Positions 1 to 10,445 of a DNA stretch of 64,000 nt are shown one piece after another. The DNA is from Anadara kagoshimensis (lineage: Eukaryota > Mollusca > Bivalvia > Arcoida > Arcidae). Position 1 is the stretch's first letter, and each line of letters opens with the position of its first letter. Made by a program: the position numbers and the translations under genes. The notes beneath the pieces are model-generated. The model searched no databases. It had not been told where the DNA came from and saw only the letters and a list, made by a program, of their open reading frames with translations. The stretch covers positions 31,429,905 to 31,493,904 of the forward strand of contig CM037870.1 in the NCBI GenBank assembly GCA_021292105.1, written 5' to 3'.

Positions 1-198
1 ATCTTACAAAAAATATGAACACTGAACACCAGTGAACATACAGATACTGCTACTCAAACTAAAGGACTTGACATAGAAATTTACATTTCTATGCAGGAGA
101 CCTAAACTTTTTCTAGTAAAAATCTGAATATCTCAGTTATTTCCCTTTGTAGTAATTAGAACTAAAACAGTCTGGTGTCTTTTAAAACTAATTGCTAC

Positions 199-645
199 TG
201 TAGGAACCACTCTGTTTGTGACAGTGAAATACTCTTCATATCCATAGAAAATCAAATACATGTAAATTTGAATAAAGATTGATATTTTTCACTTGAACCT
301 AGTCGTAACAGGAAATTTGTATGCGCATCCACGGTTGTCATAAAGTATGTCTGTAGAAAGGAAAATGTTGGCGTTATGGGGATTTTAAATGGCAAAAATG
401 GCGATGATTGCACCCGAAATGATGTCCTTGGTGAGGTTTTACGTCAAATGCCCAACAGAATCTGCCATTTGCCTGGTTTTTCAACTTGTTAAATTCCCAT
501 AGCACCAACATTTTAAGCTTTACGTTTTATGCACATACAGATTTCCTGTCAAGTAAGAGAAAAATATCAATCTTTATTCAAATTTATTTGATTTTTGATG
601 GATATTAAGGGTATTTCACTGTCATAAACAGAGTGGTTCTTACAA
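199..645. mobile_element. Foldback (hairpin) element, about 450 bp
   Basis: The left arm starts at TAGGAACCACTCTGTTTGTG and the right arm ends with its near complement (..AACAGAGTGGTTCTTAC). Matching continues inward through TTGAATAAAGATTGATATTT against AAATATCAATCTTTATTCAA and again through AAAATGTTGGCGTTATGGGG against CCATAGCACCAACATTTT. Almost the whole length is therefore one imperfect palindrome. No ORF. It sits in ALS2 intron sequence. Confidence 0.75.
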
Positions 646-855
646 TAAATAATTTGTCTTATAAGACAACATTAACTGACAAATCATGAAGAGTAGACTC
701 AAGTTTTTCACTGTACAGCATGATATAAGAGATTGGACATCAATGTATCATCCCAACACATATTCATAAATGACTACATTGTTTAGAGCTAATGAATCAT
801 GTACATCACAATCACATGTGAAACTAGCTAGCCCACTGGCATTTATCATGATATC

Positions 856-1277
856 AGAGCTGCCAACTGACCCTCAACTCGCAGGTCCATCCCACACTTA
901 CACGTGAATTCCTGCTGACCCACCAAGAAATGAACTGACCCCCAATTAAGCATACAGTTTGTTGACTTGCAGTATTCATTCATTACCACTCAAATCCACA
1001 TGTAATCCCAGTGTATTTAAATTACTACATGGGTGGACTAAGGGTGTAATCGAGATTAATTTTTGTGTTGGTAGCAGGTGAAAAATCACAAAATCCTGAC
1101 ACACATATACTGTATCCATTTCTCTGTGTAACTACCGGTACACAACAGTGCACCATTTTTAATCTTCTTTTCGTTTTTTCCCTGGTCCATGTGGTGCAGT
1201 CAGTTTAGCAGTGCGCAACTCACATTTGATGGATCTCGGACGGACCCGCAATTGCACAAAATAGGGTTGGCAGCTCT
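856..1277. mobile_element. hAT-like MITE, older copy
   Basis: 12-bp terminal inverted repeats AGAGCTGCCAAC (856-867) and GTTGGCAGCTCT (1266-1277) are the same as in the copy at 36691-37065. The interior shares short motifs with that copy in inverse orientation (dihydro-like motif GGTAGCAGGTG, TAATCCCAGTG). The flanking 8-mers ATGATATC and GTGATGTA match at 5 of 8 positions, consistent with a decayed target duplication. Confidence 0.7.
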
Positions 1278-1385
1278 GTGATGTATTAATATCATTTCTA
1301 TTTGTTATCAAAAATGTATTAATATTATTCAGTTAAATAATTTTTAAGAGAAAACACTGAATTATGCCATTCCAGATTGCTCTGC

Positions 1386-1590
1386 ACAGAAATTATAGGA
1401 TGCATACTGTAAACATATTATTGTAAATTTAGCGATTTTAGCAAATGGTACAGTAGTGCTACGATCATAGTCCACAAGGATGTCCTCTAGATTTACAATT
1501 TTTCGTTCCAAAATTATATTTTGTGATAAAATTCACACAAGCTAAAACTAATTCATTTACAGTATCACAAAGGCATATGTATGCTGTTTA
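1386..1590. mobile_element. MITE-like element with ATACTGTAAA ends
   Basis: Begins with ATACTGTAAACATATTATTG and ends with ATTCATTTACAGTAT, giving terminal inverted repeats. About 200 bp, AT-rich, no ORF. The same terminal type occurs at 6303-6535, 8085-8262 and 28565-28784. Confidence 0.55.
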
Positions 1591-1752
1591 ACCTGACCCA
1601 TTATTTTGATCTATACTTTACCCTTCTGGAGCACCCGGCCTCACTTCCCTGGTGGAAGTTCACGTGTCTGACCTATCTTGTAAGTTCCAATGTTTTTACT
1701 TTGCTTCTGGATTGTGATTTGGACATGGATTAGTATGTTTGTTTTTAATTAC

Positions 1753-1849
1753 CTGTGAGTATGAAGTAAGAGCCAGGGCATGGTTTGCCCCTGCTGCAAC
1801 CTTTACCACATGTTTTCCATTCAACTGCTTTAAACAATGTGGAGTGGCC
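1753..1849 (-). CDS. ALS2: ALS2 exon d: RCC1 blade
   Basis: 97-bp exon. Acceptor TGTTACAG precedes 1849 and donor GTAATT follows 1753. One base completes Arg, then 32 codons read ATPHCLKQLNGKHVVKVAAG and ANHALALTSYSQ, matching the alsin segment that ends HSLALTAKSQ. The next alsin exon (V-Y-S-W-G type) was looked for between 1 and 1752 and not seen, so it should lie left of the window. Confidence 0.9.
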
Positions 1850-4800
1850 CTGTAACAGATGACAAATGATATTTATTACTACAACTATGATTAGTGGAAC
1901 TATTTACTAAACAAGAAATCTGTAAGCTACTGCTCACTTAGTATAACCTGTTAACAAAAATACAAAGAAAATGTGAAGTAGATGTCTGGCAGACTTGAAA
2001 TCAGTGCTTGAAGCATGTGACCCCATTCTGAAGTTCTATACAAAATTTCAAGTGGCTGTGATTAGTAGTTGGTGTGAAAACAGTTACGAAAATTTTCAAC
2101 CATTAGCCATAAATGTTGAAAAAAAAACTTAGTTAAAAAACAAGAAGTAGATGTTTGACAGACTTGAAATCAATACTTGCAGCATTGGACAGCATACAAA
2201 ATTTCAAGTGGCTGTCTTAAGTAGTTGCTGAGAAAATTGTTGTAAATAATTTTGTTCAAGACAGATGGACAGAAGGATAGAGGTAAAGCACTATAACACC
2301 CCCACACCTCTTCGGAGTTGCTGAGAAAACTGTTACAATTTTTTTTTCAAGAGGGACAGATGAAAGGACAGAGATGAAGCAGTATGCCCCCTTCCCGTAT
2401 ACCCCTGCTTTTTTTCAAATCATCAGAAAAGATTCAGACAGCTAGGACATGTCTTTAGAATGGCAGGAAATAGTATCACTAAAGCTTCCCTTAGATGGAC
2501 ACCACCTTGAAAAAGACAATGGGGCAAGCCAAAAACAACCTAACTCAGAACCGTTGAAACAGAATAAAAAGAAATGAACCTGGCATGGGGAGAGAGGCAG
2601 AGGCCAAGGCCAAGAATAGAGCTGAGTGGCGAGATCTTGTGTCGACCTTATGCTCTAACGGGAACAAAGAGGATAAGTAAGTAAGTTATATAATACAGTG
2701 AAAGCATAATATGCATAATAAAGTCATATAGATTTTCAGTTATTTTGGTTTTTTGAGAAGGATATAAGTCTGTACTGACCTGTCAATCATATCTCCAACA
2801 CCTAATTGTCCCTTGGTGTTTTTACCCCAGGCCCAGACTTCAGTCTCTAGTATCACACTCTCCAGTTCAGTCTCCAGATCTTGTGTTGATCCTAAATATT
2901 CAAAATAAAATACAGAAAGTTACAGCTGAACAACAATTACTGGGCATAAACAGTATGCAAAAAAATTCAAAGAATGTTAAGACACAAGAAACATTTCGAC
3001 TTTAATCATGTCCATTGATTATAGATGTCCTGACTTTGGATAAGCATTGAAAATAATAACCATGAAGGTATCTGGTGTTGTGGTTAAAAAAAAATACAAA
3101 ACATTGTAGTCTATGAATTAAATTAATATTGTGAATATTATTGTTATTATTAAACCAAATTTTATACATTTGAAAGACGATTAATCAAATAAGTGATTAT
3201 ATACAGAAAAACACCTTTATAACGAACCCCTGGGGACTCTATTTTTAACTTCGTTTTAAAGCAACTTCTTTATATTGTTATAAATAGACTTATATAGAGG
3301 AGTTGTCATGCCAAATATTTTACTTTGTACAAGTCCATGTTTTCGTTGTAAGCATGTTCGTTTTATTCATGTTTCACTGTCGATGTCATTCCTACTATAC
3401 ACATTATTTCAGGAACAACAAAAATCAAGTACACATGTACTTGTACCTACCCTGTTAATTTAAAAATATAAGAACAAACCTGTTTTGGGACCCAAAGATT
3501 CTCTTTTTTCTAACTTTTCCTGTTTTGCCCAGACTGTTTTGATAGATTGCGATTTTCTGTTTGGAGTTATCTCCCCATCAAGTAAATCTTCTCGACTGGA
3601 GTCCAGACCAGGAATATACTCGTTTATCTTATCAATGAAACTAGATTCATCAAGTTTTGCAAAAGACTCATCATATGACGAATCACCACTGAATTTTTTC
3701 ATAGAAACCGATTCCTTGTCCCTAAGACAAACTTTTTCACTGGATTCTTCATTTTCAAGCATTTTCTGTTGTGAATCAGTTGAATTTGAACTTGTTTCAC
3801 TTTTGCTATCTGATGTCGTCTGCCCTGAAGAAAAATTCAACCTATCTGACACTGATAACCTTATATTGCTGATAGCTTTGGTTGTCATTGACGTCACTTG
3901 TTGGGGAATGTAGGAAACCTGTTGAAGTACATCAGAAGGACTTGTGGGTAATGACGACCATATATTGTCTATGACTGTTGAATGGAATGCTGGCTTGTGA
4001 GTTGTCTCGTCATCTTTGTCAATTTGTTTAGCTAAATACTTCCGGGCTTGTATCTCATCAAGAAAACTTTGGGACCTGCCTACTTTAACAGACCTCGGAT
4101 CACAATTTTTTTCCTGCTCATCAGTTTCACTCTGAGCATCACTTTGTCCAGTTTCACTTGTACCTGAAGAAATTTCATTGTCACTCTTCTTATCACATTT
4201 TTGCTTTTGTTCTCGACTGTCACCTGATACCTCTTTTTTATCTCCCGCACTTTCTTCATTTGTTTGTTCTTCGACATTGCCACTCCCCTCTTTTTTATCA
4301 TCGCCACTTTCAGACAAAACACCTGATACCTCATTTTTATTTTCCCCACCTTCTTTATTTGTTTGTTCTTCGACATTGCCACTTGACACTTTTTTACCAT
4401 CCCCACTTTCAGACAAAATATTTGTTGAGGTTTCAGTCACAATGTCATCATTATCACTTTCTTGCTTTTGTTCAACTTGATCTTTGTTACAAACCCCTGA
4501 CCCTGACTGATTTAAACTTTCTGTTGAAACATTCCCATTCCCAAAGCCATCAAATGATTGGATAGATGATTCGAAGTCATTGATTGGTTGATTACCACAT
4601 TTATGGTGAGTATTTATTATGCATGTGTCTAGAGTTTCCTCATAGCTGTAAATTTCGGCATTACATTTGGCACATGTATCTGGAAGATTTTTGTGAATTT
4701 TAGTCTCTAATGACGAAACTGATTGTCGGTTTGATGCAGTCCCATCTCCATCTAAAATACTCTTTTCAACAATTACAACACAAAAATTGTCACCGCTACA

Positions 4801-6217
4801 AATACTTAAAACATTTCTCCCACACAAGGAATCAAGACGCTGCGGCTTTACTGATTTCAAAACCCCACCCAAACCCAAGCCTGGACCACTGCCCCAAACC
4901 CAGAGTTCTTTGTCACTTGACAAAGCCACTGTATGGGACTGTCCACATGCCACCTGAGTTACAACCACATCGTCGGATGGACCACTAACACCATGTTCAC
5001 AAACTTCTAGAGACTCTGACTGAATTTTGACCAAATATGGAGTGGTCACTTCTGGCTGATCTATTCCACACTGTCCAGAGCTGGAATTCCCCCAACAGTA
5101 TACCTGACCTGTACTGGTTACAGCAGCACTGTGCTGGGTTCCGCAGGCTATGTCTGTGACATTTTTATCTGTAAAAGATGATACACATTATTAAAAACAA
5201 TATAATGCAAAAAAACATTTTTGTTCAAAACTTTTACCCCCACTCTAGACTAGTGATACCTTTAGTCATTTTATGAATAAAACTTTACTGGGTACCACAA
5301 ATCATGAATTACTGTAGCTAAGAGTAGCTGTCAGAGAAACAACATATCTCTTTTATACATGTTATCCATAAACAAATTTAGCAAAAAGCTTTATCATTAA
5401 AAACGTGAATGTCAATCATCAAACTCTGTAACACTTGATGCTAACACTGACACAGATGTTCAGCATAGGGATATGACATACATGTAGAGTTAAACCTTGA
5501 TTCAATGCCACCATTTGTTCAGTCAAGTTTTGCCATACTAAAGGAGTTGGTCAATTATGTTTAGGGGCACTACCAAGAAAAAACATAAAACACAAGAATA
5601 TCAGTAGAACCAATGGATTTTTTCCGAAGAAAACCCAATTGTAAGGGCTTATTTTCAACATTTATTTTTTCTAATGAATTTGTATGAAAAATAACAAAGG
5701 ACAATAACTCCTAAGTTATGGTTCTTGTACAATGCAATTTTCCTTATTGAGATCTATCTAGCAATGAAGTTTCATATTGATACCTCTTGGTGATAAGCAA
5801 GGTGGCAAAGTTATAGAGGGGCATTTAAACAAAACTTTACTGTACTGTGGCTATAAGCAAGCTAGAAAAGTTATTAAGGATATTAAGGTGCATTATAACA
5901 AGAATTAACTGACTTCATATATGTGAGAAGTTATATTAATCTGGACTTGTTAAGAACCTTTAAACTTACCACTGAAAAACTGAACATGGACAGGATCAAA
6001 GACATACTGAGGTTCCAAGCTCCCAATACCAAGTTGTCCATGCTTGTTTTCTCCACATGCGTACACCTCTCCATTCTTTGTTAAAAATGATGAATGTTCA
6101 CCACCAAGTGCTACTTTGAAAATCTGCTTACTGGAAAATACTGGAAATGATACAACTTCCACCTCGTTGTTATAGTAACCTTGCCATAATGTAACTTGTC
6201 CATCTTTTTCTTCATCC
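1753..6217 (-). CDS. ALS2: Alsin (ALS2) orthologue, N-terminal RCC1 half, partial gene
   Basis: Alsin is a large endosomal protein with N-terminal RCC1-like repeats, a central DH/PH part, MORN repeats and a C-terminal VPS9 domain that activates Rab5. Only the RCC1 half lies here. Four exons (6217-5970, 5168-3480, 2891-2780, 1849-1753) join with consistent phases and GT..AG borders. The conceptual protein follows human alsin in order: a segment with DGQVTLWQG, RCC1 blades (KNGEVYACGENKHGQLGIG, then GQVYCWGNSSSGQCG, then DKELWVWGSGPGLGLGG), the CxxC-type segment DTCAKCNAEI, a long Ser/Glu-rich linker, then TEVWAWGKNTKGQLGVGD and VAAGANHALALT. The long linker between blades is characteristic of alsin and separates it from other RCC1 proteins. 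The first coding exon was not found upstream of 6217; only a short N-terminus should be missing. The DH/PH, MORN and VPS9 parts lie beyond base 1. Identity rests on recalled family sequence, not on a search. Confidence 0.92.
1975..2400 (+). repeat. Degenerate tandem repeat of about 160 bp, 2-3 copies
   Basis: GAAGTAGATGT, then CAGACTTGAAATCA, then CAAAATTTCAAGTGGCTGT recur in the same order at about 1975-2100 and 2145-2260. A further partial copy (GTTGCTGAGAAAACTGTTAC, then GACAGATG..GGACAGAG) runs to about 2390. It lies directly upstream of a LINE 3' end and may be part of the same decayed element. Confidence 0.6.
2425..2690 (+). pseudogene. 3' end of a non-LTR retrotransposon (LINE), decayed
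   Basis: The plus strand reads RQLGHVFRMAGNSITKASLR, then WTPP, a stop, K-R-Q-W-G-K-P-K-T-T, then RTVETE, and after a frameshift AEWRDLVSTLCSNGNKEDK and a stop at 2678-2680. This is the typical C-terminus of LINE reverse transcriptase ORFs (R-x-L-G-H-V-x-R-M..ALRW..GRPK..TW..ELV..LCS..). It has at least three in-frame stops and one frameshift, and ends in a short TAAG tail. It lies antisense within the ALS2 intron and is non-functional. Confidence 0.85.
2780..2891 (-). CDS. ALS2: ALS2 exon c: RCC1 blade
   Basis: 112-bp exon with acceptor ATATTTAG before 2891 and donor GTCAGT after 2780. It continues the Gly codon left open by the upstream exon and encodes TEVWAWGKNTKGQLGVGD followed by MIDR, which aligns with TEVWTWGKGKEGQLGHGD in human alsin. 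Phases match both neighbours. Confidence 0.92.
3205..3395. repeat. Possible inverted-repeat element in an ALS2 intron
   Basis: The stretch starts with AAAACACCTTTATAACGAAC and contains TTCGTTTTAAAG, TTCGTTGTAAGC and TTCGTTTTATTC. It resembles element ends, but the inverted match is weak. The rest of the 2892-3479 intron shows nothing recognisable. Confidence 0.3.
3480..5168 (-). CDS. ALS2: ALS2 exon b: RCC1 blades plus long acidic linker
   Basis: 1689-bp exon with 562 complete codons open throughout. Acceptor TTTTACAG precedes 5168 and donor GTTTGT follows 3480. The 5' part gives DIACGTQHSAAVTSTGQVYC and WGNSSSGQCG, then ACGQSHTVALSSDKELWVWG, all RCC1 blades. Next comes the Cys segment DTCAKCNAEIYSYEETLDTC, which parallels RCNQC..DSHCC in human alsin. 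The rest is a low-complexity Ser/Glu/Lys linker with a 33-residue tandem duplication (bases 4219-4416). The linker ends with a basic stretch near IKTVWAKQEKLEK before the last RCC1 blades. The open frame starts well upstream of any Met, as expected for an internal exon. Confidence 0.93.
4219..4416 (-). repeat. 99-bp coding tandem duplication in the ALS2 linker
   Basis: Two consecutive 33-codon units start with LSESGD and both contain SGNVEEQTN; the DNA landmark TTCGACATTGCCAC recurs exactly 99 bases apart on the plus strand. The period is a multiple of three, so the reading frame is kept. It lies in the predicted disordered linker between RCC1 blades. Confidence 0.85.
5169..5969 (-). other. 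ALS2 intron, nothing recognised
   Basis: 801-bp intron between ALS2 exons b and a. AT-rich with no ORF, repeat or RNA-like fold that I can support. Confidence 0.7.
5970..6217 (-). CDS. ALS2: ALS2 exon a: first RCC1 blade
   Basis: 248-bp exon. The acceptor is read on the minus strand at 6218-6219 (AG after a T-rich run) and the donor GTAAGT starts at 5969. It encodes about 82 codons including VALGGEHSSFLTKNGEVYAC and GENKHGQLGIG, a classic RCC1 blade. It begins with one base completing a codon, so a coding exon must precede it. It ends with one base of the Asp codon finished by the next exon. Confidence 0.9.
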
Positions 6218-6302
6218 CTAAAAAGATACAGATTTTGGACATAAGAATAAGTGCAATCTACAATTCATTGAATTAAAGAATGCCAAAGAACGAAATCATA
6301 AT

Positions 6303-6535
6303 ACTGTAAAGGTGATTACTTTCGAGGGGAGAGAATTGTCGCGATTTCTGAAATCTCGCAATTCACGTAGGTGTAATTTTTGCATAACCAAAACAAGTGG
6401 GTGTATATGCTATATATGTAATATATTAACATGTATGGTAGACATTTTTGCGTGGGTAAAATTTTCATGGTAATTTCTTTAGAGCAAAATAGGCGAAAAT
6501 TTTACCCACAGGAAAATATCTCCCTTTACAGTATA
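6303..6535. mobile_element. MITE-like element with ACTGTAAA / TTTACAGT ends
   Basis: Left end ACTGTAAAGGTGATTACTTT, right end CTCCCTTTACAGTAT. Internally TGCGTGGGTAAAATTTTC is followed by its near complement GAAAATTTTACCCACAG, so the right half is itself a hairpin. No ORF. Confidence 0.6.
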
Positions 6536-6569
6536 CATTAAATGTATGATTAAATGTTAAGATTGAGAA

Positions 6570-6775
6570 AATCAATTCTGTTCTTTAATGATCACATATA
6601 GTCTAGCATTTTTCTCTGTGTAACAGGAAAGGGGAAAAAATTCAGCAGCCAAACCGGGACTTGTACCCCTGACCTTACCAATTCTAGTGGGACGCTCTAC
6701 CCACTGAGCTGCCCAGCAACCTATGGAGTCCGGCTTGCAACATCTGTTTAAATGTCCAACCACCAAGACTATGGC
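6570..6775 (-). mobile_element. tRNA-derived SINE (minus orientation)
   Basis: On the minus strand: GGCAGCTCAGTGGGTAGAGC (A-box region, 6692-6711), then a B-box-like GGTACAAGTCCCGG, then a tail with CCTTTCCTGTTACA. There is no paired acceptor stem, so this is a SINE head and not a tRNA gene. Confidence 0.65.
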
Positions 6776-6989
6776 ATCAGTGATAATACTTTCTAGATAA
6801 ATCTATAGATAAGTTCATTTGTTAAAGTTTATCCTATTGCTCTATTTAGTTACTGTGAGGTTTTTTACTTGGTCCGACTCTGCATTTTGTGTTGTCCTGT
6901 AACATTTTGATGGCCAGTGTGGGTCCAAACAGTGATGGATTGGAAATTTCAGCCATGTTTAAATCTATCTAGGAGAATTATGGTGACCA

Positions 6990-7092
6990 TAGACAACTTG
7001 AGAAAATGGGAGAAATGTAGAGAACTGGCCTACAGTGCAGGAGGTTATGGATTGGATCCCCGTTCCAACCCTGCATTTTTCTCTTACTGTTA
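6990..7092 (+). mobile_element. SINE fragment, CTGCATTTTTCTC family
   Basis: Contains CTACAGTGCAGGAGGTTATG, ATCCCCGTTCCAACCCTGCA, then TTTTTCTCTTACTGTTACAG. The same 3' module occurs at 7928-8034 (inverted) and 33083-33185. The tRNA head is mostly lost. Confidence 0.6.
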
Positions 7093-7221
7093 CAGCTTGG
7101 TGGTCATCATGGTGATCTTAAAAAGTGGTGGAAAAGTTTTCCTAATGGAATCCCAGGGTGCGAGATTTTGTATGTGCAGGACTGTGGGGAAACTCAAGAT
7201 TAACAGGGAAGGAATATTAAT

Positions 7222-7330
7222 ATAGCGTTCTGAGTAGCTCAGTTGCTTAGGAGCACTCTCATGGAGTGCAGAAGGTCCTGGGTTCAATGCCTTGTCTGAC
7301 TCTATTTTCGTCTTCCTGTTAAACAGGTAA
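7222..7330 (+). mobile_element. tRNA-derived SINE head and tail
   Basis: GAGTAGCTCAGTTGCTTAGG (A-box region), GTCCTGGGTTCAATGCC (B-box region), then CTTCCTGTTAAACAGG. The spacing resembles a tRNA head but there is no acceptor-stem pairing. Confidence 0.6.
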
Positions 7331-7927
7331 TTTATGAACTTTTTTCTTAATTGTGAATCTTACATGAAGTTAAACCCCATCTCACCTGAGCAGCTATTGA
7401 AAAACAGTTGAATGACTTATTGTTCCAATCAATCAATCATGCACATCGGTAATGAAATTATCAAAAACATAACCCATTAGTCAGGGGGCAGATACAAATA
7501 TAAACTTCTTTAATATATTTTAACTGATTTCTACATGTGAGACTAGCTGATCTTCCCCTAAGGCAAACTTTTACATCAGTAATAAAAAGTTCATTAAGTC
7601 ATAACCTAAATCACTCAATTACAAATTAATATTTTTTACCACCAGTCAGATGTTTTATTCTTTTCTGAACAATTTATACACATGATTTATTTCATCGACA
7701 TGGCTTTTAAACTTATCAGGTGATAAAAACTTGTCTACATTTTTACCACACACTCACATGTCACACTAAAAAGTTATGGCAGGCATTATGGATGTTTATG
7801 AGAGTTTGCCCTTCATTATAACACTCCATCGAACATTAATTCTTGAAATCTTGAACCAATTCCCTCCAATAGACTTTCTATGGTCTAAAATTGCCAGTCC
7901 ATCACTTCAAAGGCCACAATGACCAAG

Positions 7928-8036
7928 GACTGTAACAGGAAAGAGAAAAATGCAGGGTTGGATTGGGGATCTAATCTGGGACTGCTGTACTGTAGATGAG
8001 TAATCTACCAACTGAGCTACCAAGACTGCTTCATAC
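7928..8036 (-). mobile_element. tRNA-derived SINE (minus orientation)
   Basis: On the minus strand: TTGGTAGCTCAGTTGGTAGA (A box), then TTAGATCCCCAATCCAACCC (B-box region), then TGCATTTTTCTCTTTCCTGT. Same family as the copies at 6990 and 33083. Confidence 0.7.
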
Positions 8037-8084
8037 ACAACAAAAGCTGATTTTTTCTTCCTTTAGGCCAGCTTACTTATTTTC

Positions 8085-8262
8085 CCGGTATAGGAAATTT
8101 AGACATATCTGCATAGTTAAATTTTTGCGTTTTTGAAATATGCACTATAACATAATAAGCATAATATAATTTTCGTTTGGTATTAATTTTCCGGCAAAAT
8201 AAATGACCGCCAAATAAGCGAAAATTAGTACACCACGAAAATAAATATGTTTACAGTATATA
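8085..8262. mobile_element. MITE-like element ending in TTTACAGTAT
   Basis: Contains GACATATCTGCATAGTTAAA and TTTTTGCGTTTTTGAAATAT, and ends TATGTTTACAGTATAT. The inverse arrangement of the same motifs (ATATACTGTAAACACATG, then ATCTGTGTAGTTAAATTTTG) occurs in a KIF9 intron at about 41128-41230, so this is a dispersed family. Confidence 0.5.
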
Positions 8263-8269
8263 AATGTTA

Positions 8270-10235
8270 TTTAATTCATTTTGATAAGACCAAAAATTAT
8301 TACAGCCAATTAATTCTTAATCAACCTCAAAGATCTACATTTACTCAGCAATTAATTCAATTCAATTAATTCATTTGACTTTAATCGCTCAAGCCCACTG
8401 GGAGATCAAACATACAACCCTTCAATTACAGAGCAAACACTCTAATGACTGATCCACTGATTACCAGTACTCAATTCAGCTAAATTTCTATTGGACAGAC
8501 AAGGAACTGTCTGACCATGACAAAAAGATTTTGTGTATTCCCTCAGGGTATATATATCAAGATCAAAGATATGTATGGTATATAAAGGGCAGAAAAATCA
8601 CAATCACCTGACAAAGGTTTAATCTAATTACTGTCTCGAGATGATCATAAATGACATAACACTTATCCTAACCCTCTAACCGGAACTAATGAAAAATCAC
8701 CCGTAGACAAATTGGTACTAAAAAACTTGAGTGTGAAATTTTCCACATCCACTACAGGTGGATTTAAATGACATATACCTGTGAGGTCACTCCGACAGGT
8801 TAAACAGATTCATATTGAACATGCTAAAATATTCAGTGTCTAACTTGTTTTGTTGTTTGAAATCATGCTTTAATGCATTTAAACAGCTTTGTAAGGCAGT
8901 CAGTCATTCTGTATCATAATTATTAAAAGGTCTCCCCATTATATATATACATGTACTTGTAAATAATGATATTGATTTACGGCAGGAAACCATCTTTAAA
9001 CATTTTGATATTGGTAAAACTGCACAGACATTTTCTCATGTAAATTTGAACTGCCTACATTAATAGAAGTGGAGTTTTAAATGTGAATTTATATATTTTT
9101 GAATATCCACAGATCTATCTAAGTTTTCAATCATGCGATCAACAAAATTTGACAAAGTAAGTACATGTAGTAAATTATACCAATTATATTACATGGGGTA
9201 TATTCAGTGCATTGCAATACTGAATTCTATTTTTCAGGGTTTGAAAGTTCCAGTTGGATATGAAGTCAGAGAACTTCTGATATATCTGTATATCTGATAA
9301 CCAGTAAATTGTGAATTTTCTGAGAAATAGTATGTACCATAGCTTAAGAGATTCGTGCTTTCTGAACCATTGATTACCGGTAGTTTTTTTTTCAGACTAG
9401 TTGCATGATTTCTATTTGGTGCAGTGTAATGTAAGAAAATGAACAATGAGTAAATTGAAAACTTGTCTAAAACTCAACTTCTGTCTAGCTGATGTTCTTA
9501 GCTAGTGTAACTGATGTAACTTGGTAAATTGCTTTGTGGGAATACTTTCACCTAAAATCCAAGAAAACATGCATGTTTGTTCATCGATCTTTGGTACCGG
9601 TAATTCAAGTTGCATATATATGCATTGAGAACTTCATTTTTTTTATTTCAAGTAAATTTGTGTTTTAATATAATTCAAGATGCATATATAGGACTTTGCT
9701 GAAAGTATAAGATTATGAGATGTTGGTCAGAGTTATGTAATTCTAAAAGGACAATTTTAGACCAAAAATGGATGGGGATTTAAGAAAATGATGTAGACAT
9801 TGGAATTTTCACTGCATCATGTCTTTTTTTTTTTTAATTTATTTATTACATGTATCTTAAGAAATGGATTTTGCAATATCATGACCATTATACATAGATT
9901 TTGTATATATATTATACAAATTTAGAGGATCAATCCAATTGCATCCTACTAGTCATAACTAATTCAACATTTTTCAAGCTTTATAAACATGCATCTATGG
10001 TTACATATTATTTATGAAAGTTTGATCTTATATAAACCCAGACAGTGTAGGAAGAAATGAATAAAATGTGTGATGACGCATACACGCCCATATAAAAATG
10101 CATAAAACATTAGTGAGGTAAGGGAATCTACCACAAACCATCAAGTTATAGGAACTCGAACAAATATAATTTACAAAATTTAATATTATAGTGCAATAAA
10201 AGTAATATTTCAGAATCGAATTCCAATAATTTGAA
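8270..10235. other. AT-rich spacer without recognised content
   Basis: No exon, RNA gene or clear repeat could be supported. Short AT-only runs and ACATGTA-type palindromes are frequent. A SINE-like remnant may sit near 8395-8470 (minus), too eroded to call. Confidence 0.5.
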
Positions 10236-10246
10236 TCATTGTTGTC

Positions 10247-10440
10247 ATACTGTATAAGAAGAAATATTCGTGTGGAAAAAATAATCGGGATTTTCACGAT
10301 TACTCTTTTATCGCAATTATATCTTCTCAACGAAAATTTCTTATTTCCCTTGGTATACTTTCTCTACAATCAGAACCTTGAAAATTTCTTACTGTGAATT
10401 AGTTTAAAAAGGTCAAAAATGTTTCTTCTTATACAGTAAA
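10247..10440. mobile_element. MITE-like element, ACTGTATAAGAAGAAA ends
   Basis: Left end ACTGTATAAGAAGAAA and right end TTTCTTCTTATACAGT are perfect inverted complements over 16 bp, and inner parts also pair (ATTTTCAC / GTGAATT region). About 195 bp, no ORF. Confidence 0.7.
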
Positions 10441-10445
10441 TAAAA

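Noticed and set aside
3485-4988. Plus-strand ORFs opposite the large ALS2 exon
   Set aside because: Shadows of the Ser/Glu-rich minus-strand coding sequence; no independent homology.
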